Shown here: positions 6,044 to 7,027 of the stretch, piece after piece
Position numbering within the stretch: position 1 is the first letter of the stretch
Layout: every line of letters starts with the position of its first letter
DNA from: Anaerolineales bacterium
GTDB lineage: Bacteria; Chloroflexota; Anaerolineae; Anaerolineales; Villigracilaceae
Length of the DNA stretch: 7,027 bases
Reading direction: 5' to 3'
Assembly: GCA_024763295.1 (NCBI GenBank)
Contig: JANTFU010000119.1
Span: forward strand, 1-7,027
Notes under the pieces: generated by a model
Told to the model about the DNA's origin: nothing
Database searches by the model: none
What the model saw: the letters and a program-made list of their open reading frames with translations, nothing else
Position numbers and translations under genes: made by a program

Positions 6044-6938
6044 ATTCAATAATTTCGTCTTCGGCTGCGGGCGTGGCATTCAGGTCGAGATAACTCAGCA
6101 TCCACGCGCCGTTGGTGTAAGTTAGCGCAACGCTCTGAAAGAAAACGGCAAAAGGCATATAGATGGCAAAGAAAATACCCAAATAGCGAAAGAGATTTGC
6201 GGGGTCTAAATGATTAAAATCGAGCATAAAGAACGCGCCAAATTGCAAAATATACATCGGCACAGCAGCGACCAAGTTGATTCCCATCTGGATGACATAC
6301 AAAATCACTGCCATCAGCACCAGTGACCAGAAATTTGCTTTGAGAAGCGCCCAAGTTTTTTGGAGCGTTTCAATAACGCTGCCATCTTCAGCGACCAACA
6401 CCGCCATGCTCAAGGAAAGCAAAACATAGCCTGCAATGCTAAGCGGAATCATCAGCAAGAAAAATGGCAGGACGCACAAAAAGCCAATCCCCGCCGTGAG
6501 TGCGCCGATACCCATAAAAAGCAACATGGGCACCAAAAAGACCAGCATTAAGGCAAAACCGACCGAGAACATCAAGCCGAGCATACGCCACAAGAAGGGC
6601 ATACTGGCTTCCCAGAGTGCGCCAAAACTCAACGGAAGCGCATCCGAATTTTGTGCCAGCAGCGTCCCTTTGAAAACACCGCTAAAACTGACGCCGGACA
6701 TCACAATAGTCAAAGCAATAAAAAGAAAATAGACAACCAAAATGATGAACGTGGCAAGCGTGCCAAAATCCGATTCAACAAAACGCTCCAAACTTTCTTC
6801 AGAGCTAAACGCCATCGCAACGCCGATCAAAATCCCCGCTAAAGCCGGCGCAAGCATCATCAAAAAGCCAAAGGCATAAATGACTTTTTCACGCCAGAGC
6901 GTTTTCCAAGTGGTTGTCAGAATATTTCCGTAATTCAT
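6033..6938 (-). CDS. Polytopic membrane protein of unknown function
   Basis: I do not recognise a specific function. The 301-residue protein has about six hydrophobic segments, near 21-45, 60-83, 118-143, 148-182, 203-235 and 250-275. The N-terminus (MNYGNILTTTWKTLWREK) and the loop GSVIETLQKTWALLKANFW (186-204) resemble the repeated 'long amphipathic helix before a TM' pattern seen in GPDPase-membrane-domain and DUF975-like proteins; this is resemblance, not a firm family call. The C-terminal end is acidic (AAEDEIIEYEA) and probably cytoplasmic. The start at 6938 is chosen because AAGGAG lies 8 bases upstream. A TTG further up (7004) would add 22 non-conserved-looking residues that overlap the predicted promoter. 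It is the first gene of the operon, and its stop lies inside the start of the FHA gene, so the two products are probably made together. Confidence 0.85.
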   Translation of the reverse strand: MNYGNILTTTWKTLWREKVIYAFGFLMMLAPALAGILIGVAMAFSSEESLERFVESDFGTLATFIILVVYFLFIALTIVMSGVSFSGVFKGTLLAQNSDALPLSFGALWEASMPFLWRMLGLMFSVGFALMLVFLVPMLLFMGIGALTAGIGFLCVLPFFLLMIPLSIAGYVLLSLSMAVLVAEDGSVIETLQKTWALLKANFWSLVLMAVILYVIQMGINLVAAVPMYILQFGAFFMLDFNHLDPANLFRYLGIFFAIYMPFAVFFQSVALTYTNGAWMLSYLDLNATPAAEDEIIEYEA

Positions 6939-6946
6939 TCGCAATA

Positions 6947-6952
6947 CTCCTT
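6947..6952 (-). promoter_or_regulatory. Ribosome-binding site of the first operon gene
   Basis: The minus strand reads AAGGAG, then 8 bases, then ATG at 6938. This fixes the start of the membrane protein downstream of the TTG-initiated extension. Confidence 0.88.
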
Positions 6953-6959
6953 GCTGTAT

Positions 6960-6988
6960 ATCATACACTAGGGGATAATTTCCGTCTA
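6960..6988 (-). promoter_or_regulatory. Promoter of the membrane protein-FHA-phosphatase operon
   Basis: The minus strand shows TAGACG (6983-6988), exactly 17 bp, then TATGAT (6960-6965), a sigma-70-like pair matching consensus at 4 of 6 and 5 of 6 positions. The start would fall near 6953, leaving a leader of only about 15 bases that begins at the ribosome site. Bases 6989-7027 show no further gene or signal that I can support. Confidence 0.55.
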
Positions 6989-7027
6989 CTTTCAGCAATC
7001 TCAATCTGACGTTGTGTGCTTCCCCGA

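Noticed and set aside
6939..7004. Upstream TTG start extending the membrane protein by 22 residues
   Set aside because: The extension overlaps the predicted promoter, and the ATG at 6938 has an ideal ribosome site 8 bases upstream.

Overview
The window looks like a stretch of chromosome from a bacterium of the phylum Chloroflexota, most likely class Anaerolineae. This is an inference from protein style: a lipoprotein joining an NBR1-type Ig domain to a CARDB domain through Thr/Pro linkers, a PP2C phosphatase with a Thr/Pro-rich outer tail, and a VWA-like/Ig/TM/FHA protein. These combinations are familiar from Anaerolineae genomes. No rRNA or other taxonomic marker is present. All five genes lie on the minus strand, so transcription runs from high to low coordinates. 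No tRNA, rRNA, CRISPR array, transposase or phage gene was seen.

From right to left, the first unit (6988 to 3028) is a complete three-gene operon. A promoter at 6960-6988 and a ribosome-binding site at 6947-6952 precede a polytopic membrane protein of unknown function (6033-6938). Its end overlaps the start of a signal-peptide/VWA-like/Ig-like/TM/FHA protein (4160-6043). That gene overlaps by ATGA a membrane-anchored PP2C phosphatase (3057-4163). A strong intrinsic terminator (3028-3054) begins two bases after the phosphatase stop. The layout suggests a Ser/Thr phospho-signalling module at the membrane, with the sensor-like part of the FHA protein outside and the FHA and phosphatase domains inside. 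No kinase is in the window.

The second part (2758-3056) is intergenic. It holds an inverted pair of about 47-bp repeat units and the promoter of the next gene. That gene (1720-2757) encodes the NBR1-Ig/CARDB lipoprotein, apparently a single-gene unit ending in a clean terminator (1672-1696).

The third part (1437-1719) is the control region of an AMP-forming acetyl-CoA synthetase gene (1-1436). It has a perfect -10 box, a perfect palindrome in the predicted leader, and tandem heptamers plus a spaced inverted repeat upstream. The synthetase runs off the left edge and lacks its C-terminal lid domain in this window. It is metabolically unrelated to the signalling operon. The main points of interest are the operon with its weakened VWA and FHA binding sites, and the elaborate acs control region.
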